Assembly (NCBI GenBank): GCA_020064725.1
Contig: JAGTWJ010000019.1
Span: forward strand, 806,001 to 870,000
Length of the DNA: 64,000 bases
Direction: 5' to 3'
Source of the DNA: Drechslerella dactyloides
Lineage: Eukaryota; Ascomycota; Orbiliomycetes; Orbiliales; Orbiliaceae
Below the pieces are notes generated by a model. That model saw only the letters and a program-made list of their open reading frames with translations, made no database searches and was not told the origin of the DNA. This document shows positions 46,880 to 58,816 of this stretch, in pieces (the stretch's first letter is position 1; each line of letters starts with the position of its first letter). The translations under genes and the position numbers were made by a program.

Positions 46880-47396
46880 GGTGGTGGGAGCGGCGGCATC
46901 GAGCTCGCCAACCCGCCCAGCCTATTGGAGGAGCCCTGTCAGCCTGGCGGAGGAGCAGACACGCACGCCGTCGATGCCGGAGAAGGAGAGATATCGAGGT
47001 CCGATGAAGCCGGAGACGAGAGGTGTCGATGGGAGGGATACTGCGGAGGGAAGGAGGCCGGAGAGAGAGGAGGCAGCCAAACGCGGTTTCACAACAGGCA
47101 AAGCTGGCCTCTGATTCCTGCGGCTGCAACTAGAACTACAATGACAACCTCTCCAACAAGGATCGCGATTCCTCCGGGACACCGCAGTCGGATTCGAAGC
47201 CGAAGTCACTCTGTCACGACAATCGTCCCAAGCGCCGTCTCCGCAGGCAGCCAAATTAGCGAGCCCGCCAGGCCTGCCGCAAAGGCGTGGCGGCGACGGT
47301 TCGGGCGCCCTGCAGCTCCTAGCATCCTCCTCCTCCTCTGGGACGTAAAATTCTCTCTTCGCGATCCGCCCTCTTCCTCAACCCCAAACATGCGCA
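46880..47396. promoter_or_regulatory. divergent promoter region (glycosyltransferase-like / REX4)
   Basis: A 517-bp region between two divergent ATGs, GC-rich, without a TATA box I can support. Long ORFs crossing it are shadows of the coding strands. Confidence 0.45.
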
Positions 47397-48538
47397 ATGT
47401 CCCGCCCGCCGTCGCTGTCCGCCAACTGGAAGGCCCTCCAGCAGTCGCTGAAACGAAAGAGCGTCGGTGATGAAACCGGCTCCGATCGCAAGTCCAGACT
47501 CTCGTCGCCGCCCAAGCGTCGCAAGATTGTCCCCGCCAACGCCACGACCACCGCCATGGCGTCGCCGTCGTCGTTCGCCTCGCGTCCGGCCAACGGAGAC
47601 TCGAACGGCAAGCTCATCTTACGGACCACTGCTGCCGCCACGAGGGCACAGAAACAATCTGGCGTGTCCGATCCGTTGACGCCATCAAATCCGGCGCCTG
47701 TAGCTGCCTCAACTGTTTCGTCATCTGCAGCCGACAAGGCGTCCGAAGCCGGCCGCTACATCGCGATCGACTGCGAGATGGTCGGGGTTGGCCCGCCCGG
47801 CAACGAGCAGTCTGCTCTCGCGCGGGTTTCGCTCGTCAACTACAACGGCCACTGCGTGCTGGACACCTTTGTGAGGCCGAAGGAGCGGGTCGCCGATTGG
47901 CGGACCTGGGTCAGCGGCGTGAGCGCGAAGGACATGGTCAATGGTACGGCTACGATGCGATTCCTGCGCGGGATTGGTTGAGATATATACATTGCCAGCC
48001 AATTACGGATCAAACTGACCCCACCTGGTGTACAGCGATAACGCTGGAGGAGGCCCAGCAGCGAGTTCACGAGATCATCGAGGGCAAGATCCTGGTCGGC
48101 CACGCTATACACAACGATCTGGACGCTCTCTTCCTGTCACACCCAAAGCGCGACACCAGAGACACCGCCAACCACACACCTTTCCGCAAGCTTGTTAAGC
48201 AGAAGCATCCGGGGCTGAAGAGGCTGGCCAAGGCGGTCTTGGGGGTGGACATTCAGGGCTCGGCACACAGCAGCGTGGAGGACGCGAGAGTCACGATGAT
48301 GCTGTATCGCAAGGAGAAGAAGGAGTTCGAAAAGCAGGCGGCCGAGCGATACGGGTTCGCGCAGCGCGGGAAGCAGAAGCAGATGCCGAAGGGCAACAAG
48401 AAGAAGAAGAGGAAGAAGAAGGCGCAGGCGGGGGAAGCAGATACGAAAGCCGGCGACGACAGCGACGGCAGCAGCAGTGACGGCGGGGAGGAGGAGGCTC
48501 CAGTCGAAGCGGAGGACTTTGACGACTGGCTCGGCTGA
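47397..48538 (+). CDS. REX4: RNA exonuclease 4 (DEDDh)
   Basis: Two exons, 47397-47943 and 48036-48538 (intron 92 bp), giving 349 aa. Rex4 is a 3'-5' RNA exonuclease of the nucleolus linked to pre-rRNA processing. A basic, Ser-rich N-terminus of about 115 residues contains nuclear-localisation-like SPPKRRK. The exonuclease domain has motif I AIDCEMVGVG (D125, E127), the segment WVSGVSAKDMVN joined by splicing to AITLEEAQQRV, motif II LVGHAIHNDLDAL, and motif III HSSVEDARVTM with the catalytic His and Asp. The C-terminus has a lysine-rich block (KKKRKKKAQ) and an acidic end DFDDWLG. Without removal of the intron the frame stops soon after KDMVNG. Confidence 0.93.
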
Positions 48539-48895
48539 CCCGCGGCGCACTTGCTACTGCCTTGCGTGATTGCATGTACCGATTATTCCGGACGGACGTC
48601 CCGCGCCGTTCATTTTTCTGCGATCGTGCGCAGAGCCGTACAATTAATTTAGCCTCTGTTGGACTGGGCCGAAGCAGGAGCTCCAGACGACGGCCTGAAA
48701 TAAGCGCCGCCATGCGACACCTTCCATTTCTATTTCTAGATGTGCCTCTTCCGTTCTTTATATATGTGCGCCCTCTGCGTTGCGTGACGTCCGCCCTCGC
48801 CGGCGGCCTTTCCTCCAAAACCTCTGCCGACGACATCCTCCTCGCCCGCCATCGACCACCATCGCCGTCGCCTCCCAGACGCCCGCCCCTGTGCC
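48539..48895. other. intergenic REX4 / F-box gene
   Basis: A 357-bp region between tandem plus-strand genes, with the REX4 3' side and the F-box gene promoter and 5' UTR. No feature is recognised. Confidence 0.5.
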
Positions 48896-50866
48896 ATGGC
48901 GAGCCTCGTCGACGCGCCTCCGCCGATGCTGCCTGTCAGGCTGCCTGCCAGAGACGACGGCAGGGACCTCAGGGGCCTGGCGGAGGCACGCACGCAAGCG
49001 CCGCCGCATCGAATGCCGGCAGACATCTCGCCACATCATCACACTCATCGTACTCCGAACAAGAGGCCCTTCACGCTGCCCTACTTACCCACCGAGATCC
49101 TTCAGGAGATCCTCTTCCACCTGTCGCCGCACGACTTCGACTCGGCGCGGCTCGCCTGCCGGGACTGGTTCCAGGCTGCCAGCTGTCGTGCGCTGCTCCA
49201 GCACAACATCAACGCCCTTCACGCATACCCCGGAGCCTCCCGGTCGAACCAGTGGTCGACGCTGCAGACCTTCTCCGTCCCGCAGCTCCGAAGATACTTC
49301 ACTACTCTCGTGACCGAGTGGCCCGGTAGCCGCCACCGTGTCCCCTGTCTCAAAACTCGGCTCGACGCCCGGGCCCTCCTCGACTTCGCGAACGTGAACG
49401 CTGCAGGCACCCAACCTTCCACCTCGGCCCAGCCCGGCGGCACCACCGACTCCTTCGAATGCGTCGGTTTCTCCCGCCAGACGGGCTCCTTCGCGGCCAT
49501 GGTTGTCGGCCGCCGCGCCAATCGCAAACTTTACATCTGCCGGATATTCTCGAAAACCCATCTTACTCTCGAGTCCCGACCTCACCGCTACAGTTGCTGT
49601 CCCTGCGTCCCGGAGCCTGGTCCGCTCTACATGGTCTTCGATATCAAAACCGGCCTCAACCTGCGTATAGTCAAAGTGGAGATGGAAGAGCTGGAGAACC
49701 CGTCCAGCGTGAAAGAGCTATCAATCACGTTCGAGACGGGTATCGTGGAAACATACACCTTCCAAGGACTAGCACCGCATCGAATATACCAGCTTAATAT
49801 CCGCGACAAGGCCGTGCGAACCGCCGCCGCGGCGCACACGCACAACTGCAATAATATCCATTGTCGTCAGCAGTCGCTAGCGACAAGCACGCGCCATCAC
49901 CACGGACACTCCGGATCGACGCAGCACGGCGGCGGAAAGAAGCTGCTCGGCATGCTCCACGGCATCCTTCATGTCTTCGGACCCCGTGGCAGCCTCACTC
50001 ACGGACCGGCAGTGCTCGAAGTCAAGACTGCGATGCAACCTACAGTACCACGAACGATGCGCGTGCGGTTATTTGGTGTGGAGGAACCCTGTCATGTTAT
50101 CTGCGTGCCGTTCGACGGCCACGGACGGAATATGGGCCTCCTGGCGATCTCACGGCGCACGGGGACCGTATATGTGTGCGGAACCTCGTCGGCGTCCATG
50201 ACTCCCGCCCCGCAGCCGCATTTCGGCCGCAAGGGTAACCGGAACGAGGAAGCTACCGCACTGACAGCGCACATGCACCATTGGCTGCGTGTGCCTGGAC
50301 GCAGCGCCGACACCGGCGAGGTTGCTTTCGTGTCCGTCGCACCGCTTATGCACTATGACATTGGGCAGCGAATAGCGTACATGGGCGTGCTGGTCGGGTA
50401 CAGTAGCGGCGAGATCTGGCTGTGGCGGATGAGCCGTGCGTGGAGGCATCTAGCTACCGGCTCTCCCGCAGATGAGATGGAGGAGCTGCCGGCGGGAAAA
50501 TACCGGCCCGAGCAGACGCCCTGCATTAGCACCGCGATCCCGCCGCCGCTGGAAACCGCACCAACGGGGAAGGAGGCGGCTGCCGTGCCCGTGCTCAACG
50601 TCGTCGCGCCAGCCGGTATCCAGGCCGTAAAGGACATGGAAGACGGCAACGCGAAGGCGTGGAAGCTGGCGTACCTCCCCGGTCTCAAAGCGGTGAACTT
50701 TGTAGCGCGGGGCGTGGTCATCCTGGCGGCAGACGGGAAATTCGTATGGGGATTCGACATGCGAGAACAGTTTGGGTTCGACCGGAATACGGTCCACGCG
50801 CCAGGCGCCGGAGCGGGGTTATTCGGCGCCGTGTGGGGTGACGGAGGGGAGGTTTCCGTCACCTGA
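48896..50866 (+). CDS. F-box protein
   Basis: An intronless ORF of 656 aa. An F-box is visible at about residues 61-100, with LPTEILQEILFHL and FDSARLACRDWF, followed by ALLQ. It would bind Skp1 in an SCF ubiquitin ligase. The rest resembles fungal F-box proteins with a poorly conserved beta-rich C-terminal half (for example FECVGFSRQTGSFAAMVVG, MGLLAISRRTGTVYVCG and GVVILAADGKFVWGFDMRE), compatible with a propeller-like substrate domain. A His-rich insert (HHHGHSGSTQHGGG) lies near the middle. The target is unknown. Start: first ATG in frame, preceded by GTGCC. Confidence 0.82.
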   Translation: MASLVDAPPPMLPVRLPARDDGRDLRGLAEARTQAPPHRMPADISPHHHTHRTPNKRPFTLPYLPTEILQEILFHLSPHDFDSARLACRDWFQAASCRALLQHNINALHAYPGASRSNQWSTLQTFSVPQLRRYFTTLVTEWPGSRHRVPCLKTRLDARALLDFANVNAAGTQPSTSAQPGGTTDSFECVGFSRQTGSFAAMVVGRRANRKLYICRIFSKTHLTLESRPHRYSCCPCVPEPGPLYMVFDIKTGLNLRIVKVEMEELENPSSVKELSITFETGIVETYTFQGLAPHRIYQLNIRDKAVRTAAAAHTHNCNNIHCRQQSLATSTRHHHGHSGSTQHGGGKKLLGMLHGILHVFGPRGSLTHGPAVLEVKTAMQPTVPRTMRVRLFGVEEPCHVICVPFDGHGRNMGLLAISRRTGTVYVCGTSSASMTPAPQPHFGRKGNRNEEATALTAHMHHWLRVPGRSADTGEVAFVSVAPLMHYDIGQRIAYMGVLVGYSSGEIWLWRMSRAWRHLATGSPADEMEELPAGKYRPEQTPCISTAIPPPLETAPTGKEAAAVPVLNVVAPAGIQAVKDMEDGNAKAWKLAYLPGLKAVNFVARGVVILAADGKFVWGFDMREQFGFDRNTVHAPGAGAGLFGAVWGDGGEVSVT

Positions 50867-52346
50867 GGGAAGAAGTTCAATTCTTCAGTTCTGCTATGCT
50901 CTGCTACGCTATGTTGTATTGTGTTATGTTTCGTATGTCGTGCATCTATGGTGTTTTTGCTTGTCGTTGATACCCGGATATGCATGAGTATGCTTCGATC
51001 GTTGGATCGGGCTACGGTGGGCGGCTAGTTTACGTTTGCTACGTTGGTTACGCTAAAGTCATGTTACATTCTATATATACTTATATCAGTATTAATTTAT
51101 GAATTCACGTCTGTTCTTCAAAACCAGTGTTCCATCTAAGTATCTACAAGAACCTGGCGATTTGTGACTCGTTTAAGTTAGCCAGCTACAGTCACCTTGG
51201 AGAAATGTTCATATCAGGGATGGGAAGCAGTTTGGAAGTGTCAGTTCTTAGCGCCCATATGGCCATATCAACTGCCGACTCCTTGGCCCACATTAGATGT
51301 ATGCATATGTGCTTAATTGAGTCTTGATCTATTTGATGGAGTCCAATCCAAAATATCTTGCATGCATCCTGACTAAGTGGCATCATCCACCAACAATGCA
51401 ATATATACCGAATTCCAATGATGAACTAATCAAGCATAAATAATAACAAGACGAAAATAGAATACGCACAGATTTCAGCATATGGAAATATCTAGAATCA
51501 TGCCAATATCTCATACAAAAGTGTCCAGGCTCATAGCCTGGTATCACAAGAATACAATAACGGGTGCTCAATTCTTTGTGTACGATACCATGTATCGAAA
51601 CACACAATACTATGTTGATGCCATGAGCAAATTACCAAACGATGGAAGCCGGTGAGCTGATTCAAAGTCTACCAACTCGGCTTTCGAACTCAACACTCCA
51701 TTCAATCATCCTCCACCATCATCAGAACACTACCCACAAAATATGAACAAAAAGATCCGAACTCAGATCCGATGCCCAGCCGGGGCCAGCGTTAGCTGTC
51801 ATCAGAAGTGCAACTGACAACTGGCCCTCTGACGGTGACGAGCAACTTACATTGAAACGAATGCACCCATGAGACACATTAAAGACCGACGTCGTCAACT
51901 TTCTTGCAACAGCTTTCGGCTTGACCAACCTCGTCCCCAAGCTCGACTCTACACCTGAGTCTGTAATTGTCAGCGACAAAGCAAGCAGAGCAGGCAGATT
52001 CATGCAGCATGTCGGGCAAGTCATTTCTAAGGCATGGAGCGCCTCCAGTGTCGGGGCTTGTCAGTCTTTTGTTCCTACGTACCCATGTGCGGAGATACAT
52101 CCCTGGCGTGGACAATCGAAGGACAGAAGCATGCCGGAAGTTGTTATCCCACAGATTGAAGGTAATCATATAATTACCAAGGTTATTGGCATGATCGAAT
52201 CAAAAAAGCGTGGACAGCTAGCTAGGTTGGGCTTCATTTCCATCTCGAATCGAAAAACGTATACTCTACCTACAACGCCATCTAGATATGAGTCTTTCTC
52301 CGACGTCTCCTGTTCCCATCAAGCTAATAAAATATCATGACATTTA
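50867..52346. other. AT-richer interval downstream of the F-box gene
   Basis: No gene I can support. Plus-strand reading between about 51920 and 52340 is open for 139 codons and may be the decayed N-terminal part of the kinase-like relic to its right. One TGCATGCA is at 51359. Confidence 0.4.
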
Positions 52347-53389
52347 GATCAATTGGTCAAGAACATGCGACCTGGCGGATTGAAGTACGGATTTCTGAGT
52401 ATATATGATCATACAACTTTCGTTCGACAGGCTGGTTACTACCATTTTGAGATGACGGAACCGATGCACCATACCGGTCAGGCACATTAATATCCCTTAT
52501 CTGAGAACCTAGCGAACACTCTCAATCCGAAATTCGAAGAGAGCGACTCTTTCGACGCGAGACTGCTAAGGCTTTCGAACTTCGAAGGCCGGAAAAAATT
52601 ATTCCAAGATTATTAAAAACAAGAGAACATGATCTAATTCTTATATCAACCGCAGCTGAGCGTACAGCAGAGGACCTGGATAGATTCTCTGCAGAGTGGA
52701 AATATGCGTATGACAGCGATGGAAAACACGGAAATTCTCACTATTGACCTCTCTCTGATAACCCCAGATTCCATCTTTTACGGGGACGGAAATGTGGTCA
52801 CAGGCGTGATTCAATCCCTCCGCTTGATCAGGAGGTTGAACGGAAAATATTTTCTAAAAGTCACATGGAAACCAGGAACGGTTATCGTGAAATACTGGCC
52901 AGAGCCGTTGTCAGAAATGTAACGGTAGGAACGCCTTGCTTCCCTCCTAATTTCTCGCTAACTTTCTGACCACCATTCATAGAGAACTTGGATACAACAA
53001 TGAAGTTGGGATATACAATATACTCCCGAACTTCTGCTTCATTCCAGTGATCTGAGGCCACGGAAATTTAATAATTTGAATCAAGTTTCACAAAAGACAT
53101 CTTATTAGCTTTCCGAAGGCAGAAGGAGAGATATTCTCGTCAGAGATGCAGCAGGGTCTCTACCGACGAAAAAATCGACTTTTGAATGGAATTGCTGGAT
53201 ACCCATAGATTCCTACGCGAACACGACCTTATGCAAACGGATATCAGGAAAAATAACATACTAGTACATCCGAAAACCCACCAAGTTGTACTGTTAGACA
53301 TGGAGGACCTGTTTTCAGCCTCTGACTCCGAATATGGCGAGCACGACGATTTTGATGTTCGTCGCATCCTGAACATGGATGATCCATAA
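52347..53389 (+). pseudogene. decayed fungal kinase-like gene
   Basis: Pieces of one protein type lie in order but in broken frames. QLVKNMRPGGLKYGFLSIYD with HTTFVRQ (about 52351-52490) resembles the segment before the kinase fold in a fungus-specific kinase-like family. LIRRLNGKYFLKVTW (52704-52922) and, after a possible intron, RELGYNNEVGIYNIL (about 52980-53030) resemble an N-lobe. DIRKNNILVHPKTHQVVLLDMEDL (53186-53389, quoted here only as markers DIRKNNILV and LLDMEDL) resembles the catalytic and metal loops. The catalytic-loop His is missing (MQTD instead of a VHGD-like motif). Stops and frame changes separate the pieces. A very diverged multi-exon gene remains possible. Confidence 0.4.
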
Positions 53390-54489
53390 GTTTTGTCTTT
53401 TTCTTCACTGATTTATTGGACGGATTTTGAGTATGGCAGCTTGCTCACCTGCTTAGCGGGTGTGTTTTTACGTCGTTTGCTTCGACGTAGAAATATTTCC
53501 GGCTGGGATATATATCGATGCGAATATGGGATCATTGCGAATGTTGTCGCTCTTAAGTCCATAAATAACAGGTATGCTTTATCTTGTGCCTATATCCGCG
53601 AAGAGCGTAGTAACGCTAGAAACTCTGAATGCCGATTAATGTGCAGATTCGGTGAATGATTACTATTCGACTGCTATTCCAGTCGATACTATAGCCATGA
53701 TAATCTAAACACACACAACACGGGAGAGCAGTACATGTTTGCCTGATTTAGAGATATACGAGTGATGCAACGCGGTAGCGATATCTATAGCCGCGAATTT
53801 CCAAACAATATCGGAGCAGGCGATGTGCGTGGGGTTGTGGCGGGTTGGCAGGCGGGGCTTGTTAAGCTCTGCTCTGGACCCAAGATTACTAGAATTCATT
53901 CTAGTGTCTTCTAGGCTGAAAACATGGGTCATACCAGACTCTTCTCTTCGATTTTCTGGTACATCCCGTGCACACCATGTTGATTGTGCATGGGAGTGGG
54001 GATAAACATTGTGGTTAGCGTAGCCGAACAGTTCAACCAGAGTCGTAGATTCGAATCGAATCATAATGAAGATCGATCGAGTCGGAATTCGTCCTGGTGG
54101 CGGACCGTCATGATAGGCGCAGATATTGCCATAACTATCTCGGGTTTGTTTGCCGTTCTTGTATCCGCCCCGTTGTTGCAGCCTAAGACCCGTGAGGCCG
54201 TCCAATCGTTTACCTATCCTTGCCAAAAACATAAATTGTATCTTTTCAGTAGGTGACATGCTCTCAGATCGTCACCCATTTGACGCGTGACGGAGCGCCA
54301 CCACCTCGATCCTTCTTGGCTCTCGGCGGACTGGCTCTTTGACTTGGCGATAGCGGCTACAAAGGTATCGCAATATTATATTTGCCGTAGGACGGGCACA
54401 TTGTAGAGTAAGATGCTAGATGCATAGATGTAATTAAGCAATAATAATCACTTTGTTGAAAAATTACCGGCTTGTGAGACCTGGATAAT

Positions 54490-54496
54490 TATATAA
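54490..54496 (+). promoter_or_regulatory. TATATAA, possible ENA core promoter element
   Basis: TATATAA in a non-coding stretch 0.7 kb upstream of the ENA ATG. The distance is compatible with a leader that contains an intron. No other evidence. Confidence 0.2.
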
Positions 54497-54972
54497 GCCG
54501 ATATATATCCTACCCAAGAAACTACTTACATACTTCATATACTTAATTAATTAGCAAACTGGAATACATCGAATGTGCTTTGTATCGCCAGGCTCATTTT
54601 CTAACACGAGACGCAATCTAGCTCAGAAAAGAGCTACTTTTCCGTGTCGAATATACCAAGACTTGGCGATTCTTGATCCACGCTTGTCGTAGTCGTAAGA
54701 CTTGGCGAAATTGAGGGCTTCACCAGTTGGGAGCCACCAATTCAACAGTGACGTACGGAGCAAAAGAAATTTCTCTTCGGCTTCAGGGTGCTGTACAAAT
54801 AGCATTATTCCCCGTCTGTATTCTTCTATTCCGACTTATCCGCTTTACAATTCAAATCACATTTTGACGGAAACTCTGAGAGCCAGAGAGAGAAGAGAAA
54901 GACAGAGCCTTTAGTTGGACGTCATTGCATCGATCTAATCGGAATTGGTCTGTGTGATCATTTCTTTATTTG

Positions 54973-55043
54973 GTATGAATTCCTTTGCCCCCGTTTCCGA
55001 GACCACTTCTATCTTGCCTACTAACTATTCCCTGTTTCTTTAG
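54973..55043 (+). other. probable 5' UTR intron of the ENA gene
   Basis: A 71-bp segment with donor GTATGA, a strong branch site in CTACTAACTA, a pyrimidine stretch and the acceptor TTTCTTTAG. It lies 127 bp before the ATG on the coding strand and is outside any coding frame. A second, weaker GT...TTTTCAG pair follows just before the ATG. Confidence 0.45.
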
Positions 55044-55170
55044 ATAAAAAGAGTCGACTCTGAGTTTAGAACCGTTGCTAAACATCTTCCCAACCCTGTA
55101 GTTTCTCGGGAACTGCTGTTACACAAATATACCGATACCTATAATTTTCAGGCGAGCTACACGAAGAGAG

Positions 55171-58100
55171 ATGGGAGCCTCTAAAACCGATGGGCCATCG
55201 CCCGAAAACATCGTGTCAGGACAATCCAACAGACGAATGTCCAAACCCGCCCATGCTCTTTCGTTCCAGGATGTCGTGAGGGAGACCGAAGCCAATGCCG
55301 ACGATGGATTGACTACCTCTCAAGCCAAGGAGCGGCTTGAACAATACGGACGGAATGAGCTTGACGAAGGACCTGGCGTTCAACCTTTCAAGATCTTTGT
55401 GCGGCAGATTGCCAATGCAATGACTCTAGTTATGCGAACCACCTGATCCATTGAATTTCCCTTGAGCCCCGAAGATAAGATCGATATGGGGGCACTATGG
55501 CGGACAGACGTGCTGATCTAATGAATGCACCATACAGGTTCTGATACTCGCTATGGCTGTCAGCTTTGGTATCAAATCATGGATTGAAGGCGGCGTCGTC
55601 GCTGCTGTCATCATTCTCAATATCGTTGTTGGATTTTTTCAGGAGTTTTCGGCTGAAAAGACGATGGACTCTCTGAGGTCCCTCAGTTCACCCACTGCTA
55701 GTACCGTTAGGGATGGCAGAACTGTTAGCATTCCTACCGGCGAAGTGGTACCAGGTGATATGGTTGAGATGAAGACTGGCGATACTATTCCAGCAGACAT
55801 CAGGTAGGCCATGAAATGTCTCCAGCCATTGCGACCGTCATCTCAGGATTTATCACTAGGCTAACATTCAAAAGACTCATTGAAGCTGTAAATTTCGAAA
55901 CAGACGAGGCTCTTCTCACCGGAGAATCGCTGCCTGTCCGAAAAAATGCCGATATCATCTTTAGTGAAGATACAGGACCGGGAGACCGTCTCAACGTCGC
56001 CTACAGCTCCTCTACTGTTACCAAAGGGCGTGCTCGTGGTATTGTGTATGCAACCGGAATGTATACTGAAATTGGGTCAATCGCTGCTGCTCTTCGAAAG
56101 AAGGATTCCAGAGTTCGGCCAGTCAAGCGCAAATCTGATGGAACTGCGAGGCCTCATCGCTACGCTCAAGCCTATACTCTCACGGTTGCGGATGCTATTG
56201 GCAGATTCCTAGGAGTCAACACTGGAACCCCATTACAAAAGAAGCTTTCAAGACTTGCGATATTGCTCTTCGGGATCGCTATCGTTTGCGCAATCATTGT
56301 TCTCGGTGCAAATAGCTTCCGATCTGAGCAAGAGGTTATCATCTATGCTGTTGCCACCGGTCTCTCCATGATCCCTGCTTCTTTGATCGTGGTTCTCACG
56401 ATCACCATGGCTGCCGGTACTAAGCGCATGGTCGAGAGAAATGTCATTGTTCGTAACTTGAAGTCATTGGAAGCTCTTGGTAGTATCACTGGTGCGTCAT
56501 CTCGTACAATACTCTGTGACTGTCGCCGCAGAAAACGCAAACCTTGCAAATGCATGCTGAACCTGTGTTCTAGATATCTGCTCCGACAAGACTGGTACAT
56601 TGACGCAAGGGAATATGTTGGTCAAAAAGGCATGGATTCCAAGCCGTGGTACCTATTCTGTCGGCGTTACTAAAGAGCCGCTCAATCCAACCGTTGGATC
56701 TGTTACATTGGACAGCCGGGCTCCAAATAACATGCACTTTTCGCATTATGATGACGAAAAAGCGGCCGAGGTACCTCCGGCAGTCGAACTGTTGAATAAT
56801 CAGCAACTCCAGGAATTTCTCAATGTTGCTTCTTTGGCAAACTTGGCTATTGTTCACGAAGCACACGATGGCTCTGGGTGGCTCGCTCGTGGCGACCCAA
56901 CGGAAATCGCTATTCAGGTTTTTGCTTCTAGGTTCAATATGAATAGGGCTACTCTGACTCATGGAGATGATGCCACTTGGAGGCAAATTGCTGAGTTCCC
57001 ATTCGACTCGGAGGTCAAGAAGATGTCGGTGATATTCCATGAAAAAGCTACCGATAAGAACTGGGTATTCTCAAAGGGTGCTGTCGAGAGAATCATCTAT
57101 TCCTGCACGACACTCGTTCAGAACTCGGATGAGACTTCCGAGATGACTGACGAAATTCGAAACGACATCTTGAAGCAGATGGAATCGTTGGCTGCACTTG
57201 GTCTCCGAGTTTTGGCTTTGGCTAGCCGCGGATATACTGAGGATATTTCTGAAGGTCTTGATATTGATAGATGCACCGTCGAACGGGATCTCACCTTCAG
57301 GGGATTGATTGGTCTTTACGATCCCCCACGCCCCGAGTCTGCGCCAGCCGTCCGACAATGCCACCAAGCCGGTATTCAAGTACACATGTTGACTGGCGAC
57401 CACCCTGGAACAGCGAAAGCGATTGCTCTCGAAGTCGGAATTTTGCCGTCTCGCATGGATAGACTCAGCAAAGATGTCTCCGATGCAATGGTCATGACAG
57501 CATCCCAGTTTGATAAACTTAGTGAGAAAGAGATTGACAACCTACCAGTTCTACCTTTGGTCATTGCACGATGTGCTCCAAATACGAAAGTTCGAATGAT
57601 CGAAGCTTTGCACCGACGAAAAAAGTTTTGCGCAATGGTCAGTTCGCCGAGTCCTCCTACATCCTGAGATTTGTAGGTTCCCCTGTGATAAATTTGGCTG
57701 ATATATTTTCAGACTGGTGACGGCGTCAACGATTCTCCTTCTCTTAAACGAGCCGATGTTGGAATTGCCATGGGTAAATCCGGATCCGACGTTGCCAAGT
57801 CTGCTAGTGACATCGTCTTGACAGGTAGGCAGTCTTTGTGATAGTACCATATGCTTTAAATCAGCAAAATTACTAATCTACCTACTCTATTATTCATAGA
57901 TGACAACTTTGCCTCTATCGTTGCGGCTATCGAAGAAGGTCGTCGTATGTTTGATAACATTCAGAAGTTCATTCTTCACCTGCTTGCGGAAAACATTGCT
58001 CAAGCATTGACCCTCCTCGTTGGCTTAATCTTCAAGGATGCCAGCGGGATTTCCGTCTTTCCCCTCGCGCCCGTTGAGATAATGTGGGTCATAATGATTA

Positions 58101-58816
58101 CATCTGGAATGCCAGACATGGGCCTCGGTTTCGAGGTCGCTGCACCTGACATCCTTAAGCGTCCTCCTCAAGACCTCAAACAGGGCGTTTTCACTCTCGA
58201 AGTCATGCTTGACATGTTAGTCTATGGAATTTGGGTCGCAGCCCTTTGCTTAGCATCCTTTCTTCTCGTTCTCCGCGGCTTTGGTAGCGGTCAACTCGGC
58301 GAAGGCTGCAACAACGAATATTCCCCCGACTGCGACCTCGTCTTTAGAGCCCGCGCTACTACTTTCGCTTGTCTTACCTGGTTCGCCTTGTTCCTGGCCT
58401 GGGAGATGGTAGACATGCGTCGAAGCTTTTTCCGGATGCAACCGCACTCCAAACGATACTTCACTCAGTGGGCCATTGACGTTTGGAGGAACAGGTTTCT
58501 TTTCTGGGCTATCATCGCCGGTTTCGTTACCATTTTCCCGACTCTCTATATCCCCGTCATCAATCACAAGGTATTCAAACACACTGGAATCAGCTGGGAG
58601 TGGGGAATTGTTTTCGTGGCGACGTTCATGTTCTTTGGGGGCGTCGAATCATGGAAGTGGGCAAAGAGGGTTTATTTCAGACGGGTTGGAGCGAAGAAAG
58701 CTCCTGGTGGTCACCAAGATCTCGAGGAACAAATATTCGGACATTATTTCAGTCGAAGTGTCACAGAAGACATAAAGGCGGACGAAGAAATGTCGGACAG
58801 CAAAGCAGGAGAATAA
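55171..58816 (+). CDS. ENA1: ENA-type Na+ (K+)-exporting P-type ATPase (type IID)
   Basis: Six exons: 55171-55428, 55538-55803, 55875-56491, 56574-57637, 57713-57824 and 57900-58816, giving 1077 aa. It exports Na+ (also K+ or Li+) at the plasma membrane, for salt and alkaline pH tolerance. The cation-ATPase N-terminal domain (HALSFQDVVRETEANADDGL) is followed by paired membrane helices and the actuator domain with TGES (LLTGESLPV). The phosphorylation site is ICSDKTGTLTQG (D385), formed by splicing. The hinge reads TGDGVNDSPSLKRADVGIA. The C-terminal membrane helices include ENIAQALTLLVGLIF and PLAPVEIMWVIMITSGMPD, a signature of the IID group. All five introns are 71-109 bp with consensus ends, and each restores a conserved motif. 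No inactivating change is seen. Confidence 0.95.

Larger units (their letters stand above)
53390..55170. other. interval upstream of the ENA pump, no gene seen
   Basis: AT-rich. A 184-codon minus-strand ORF (53705-54259) has no recognisable content. The right part is the probable promoter and leader of the ENA gene, with a TATATAA at 54490 and a 5' UTR intron candidate at 54973-55043. Confidence 0.45.

Noticed and set aside
46556..47470. 304-codon plus-strand ORF across the glycosyltransferase/REX4 divergent region
   Set aside because: Antisense to the glycosyltransferase start and out of frame with REX4; no domain content.
53705..54259. 184-codon minus-strand ORF with an ATG
   Set aside because: No signal, domain or protein-like pattern I recognise, and overlapping ORFs exist on the other strand; not enough support for a gene call.
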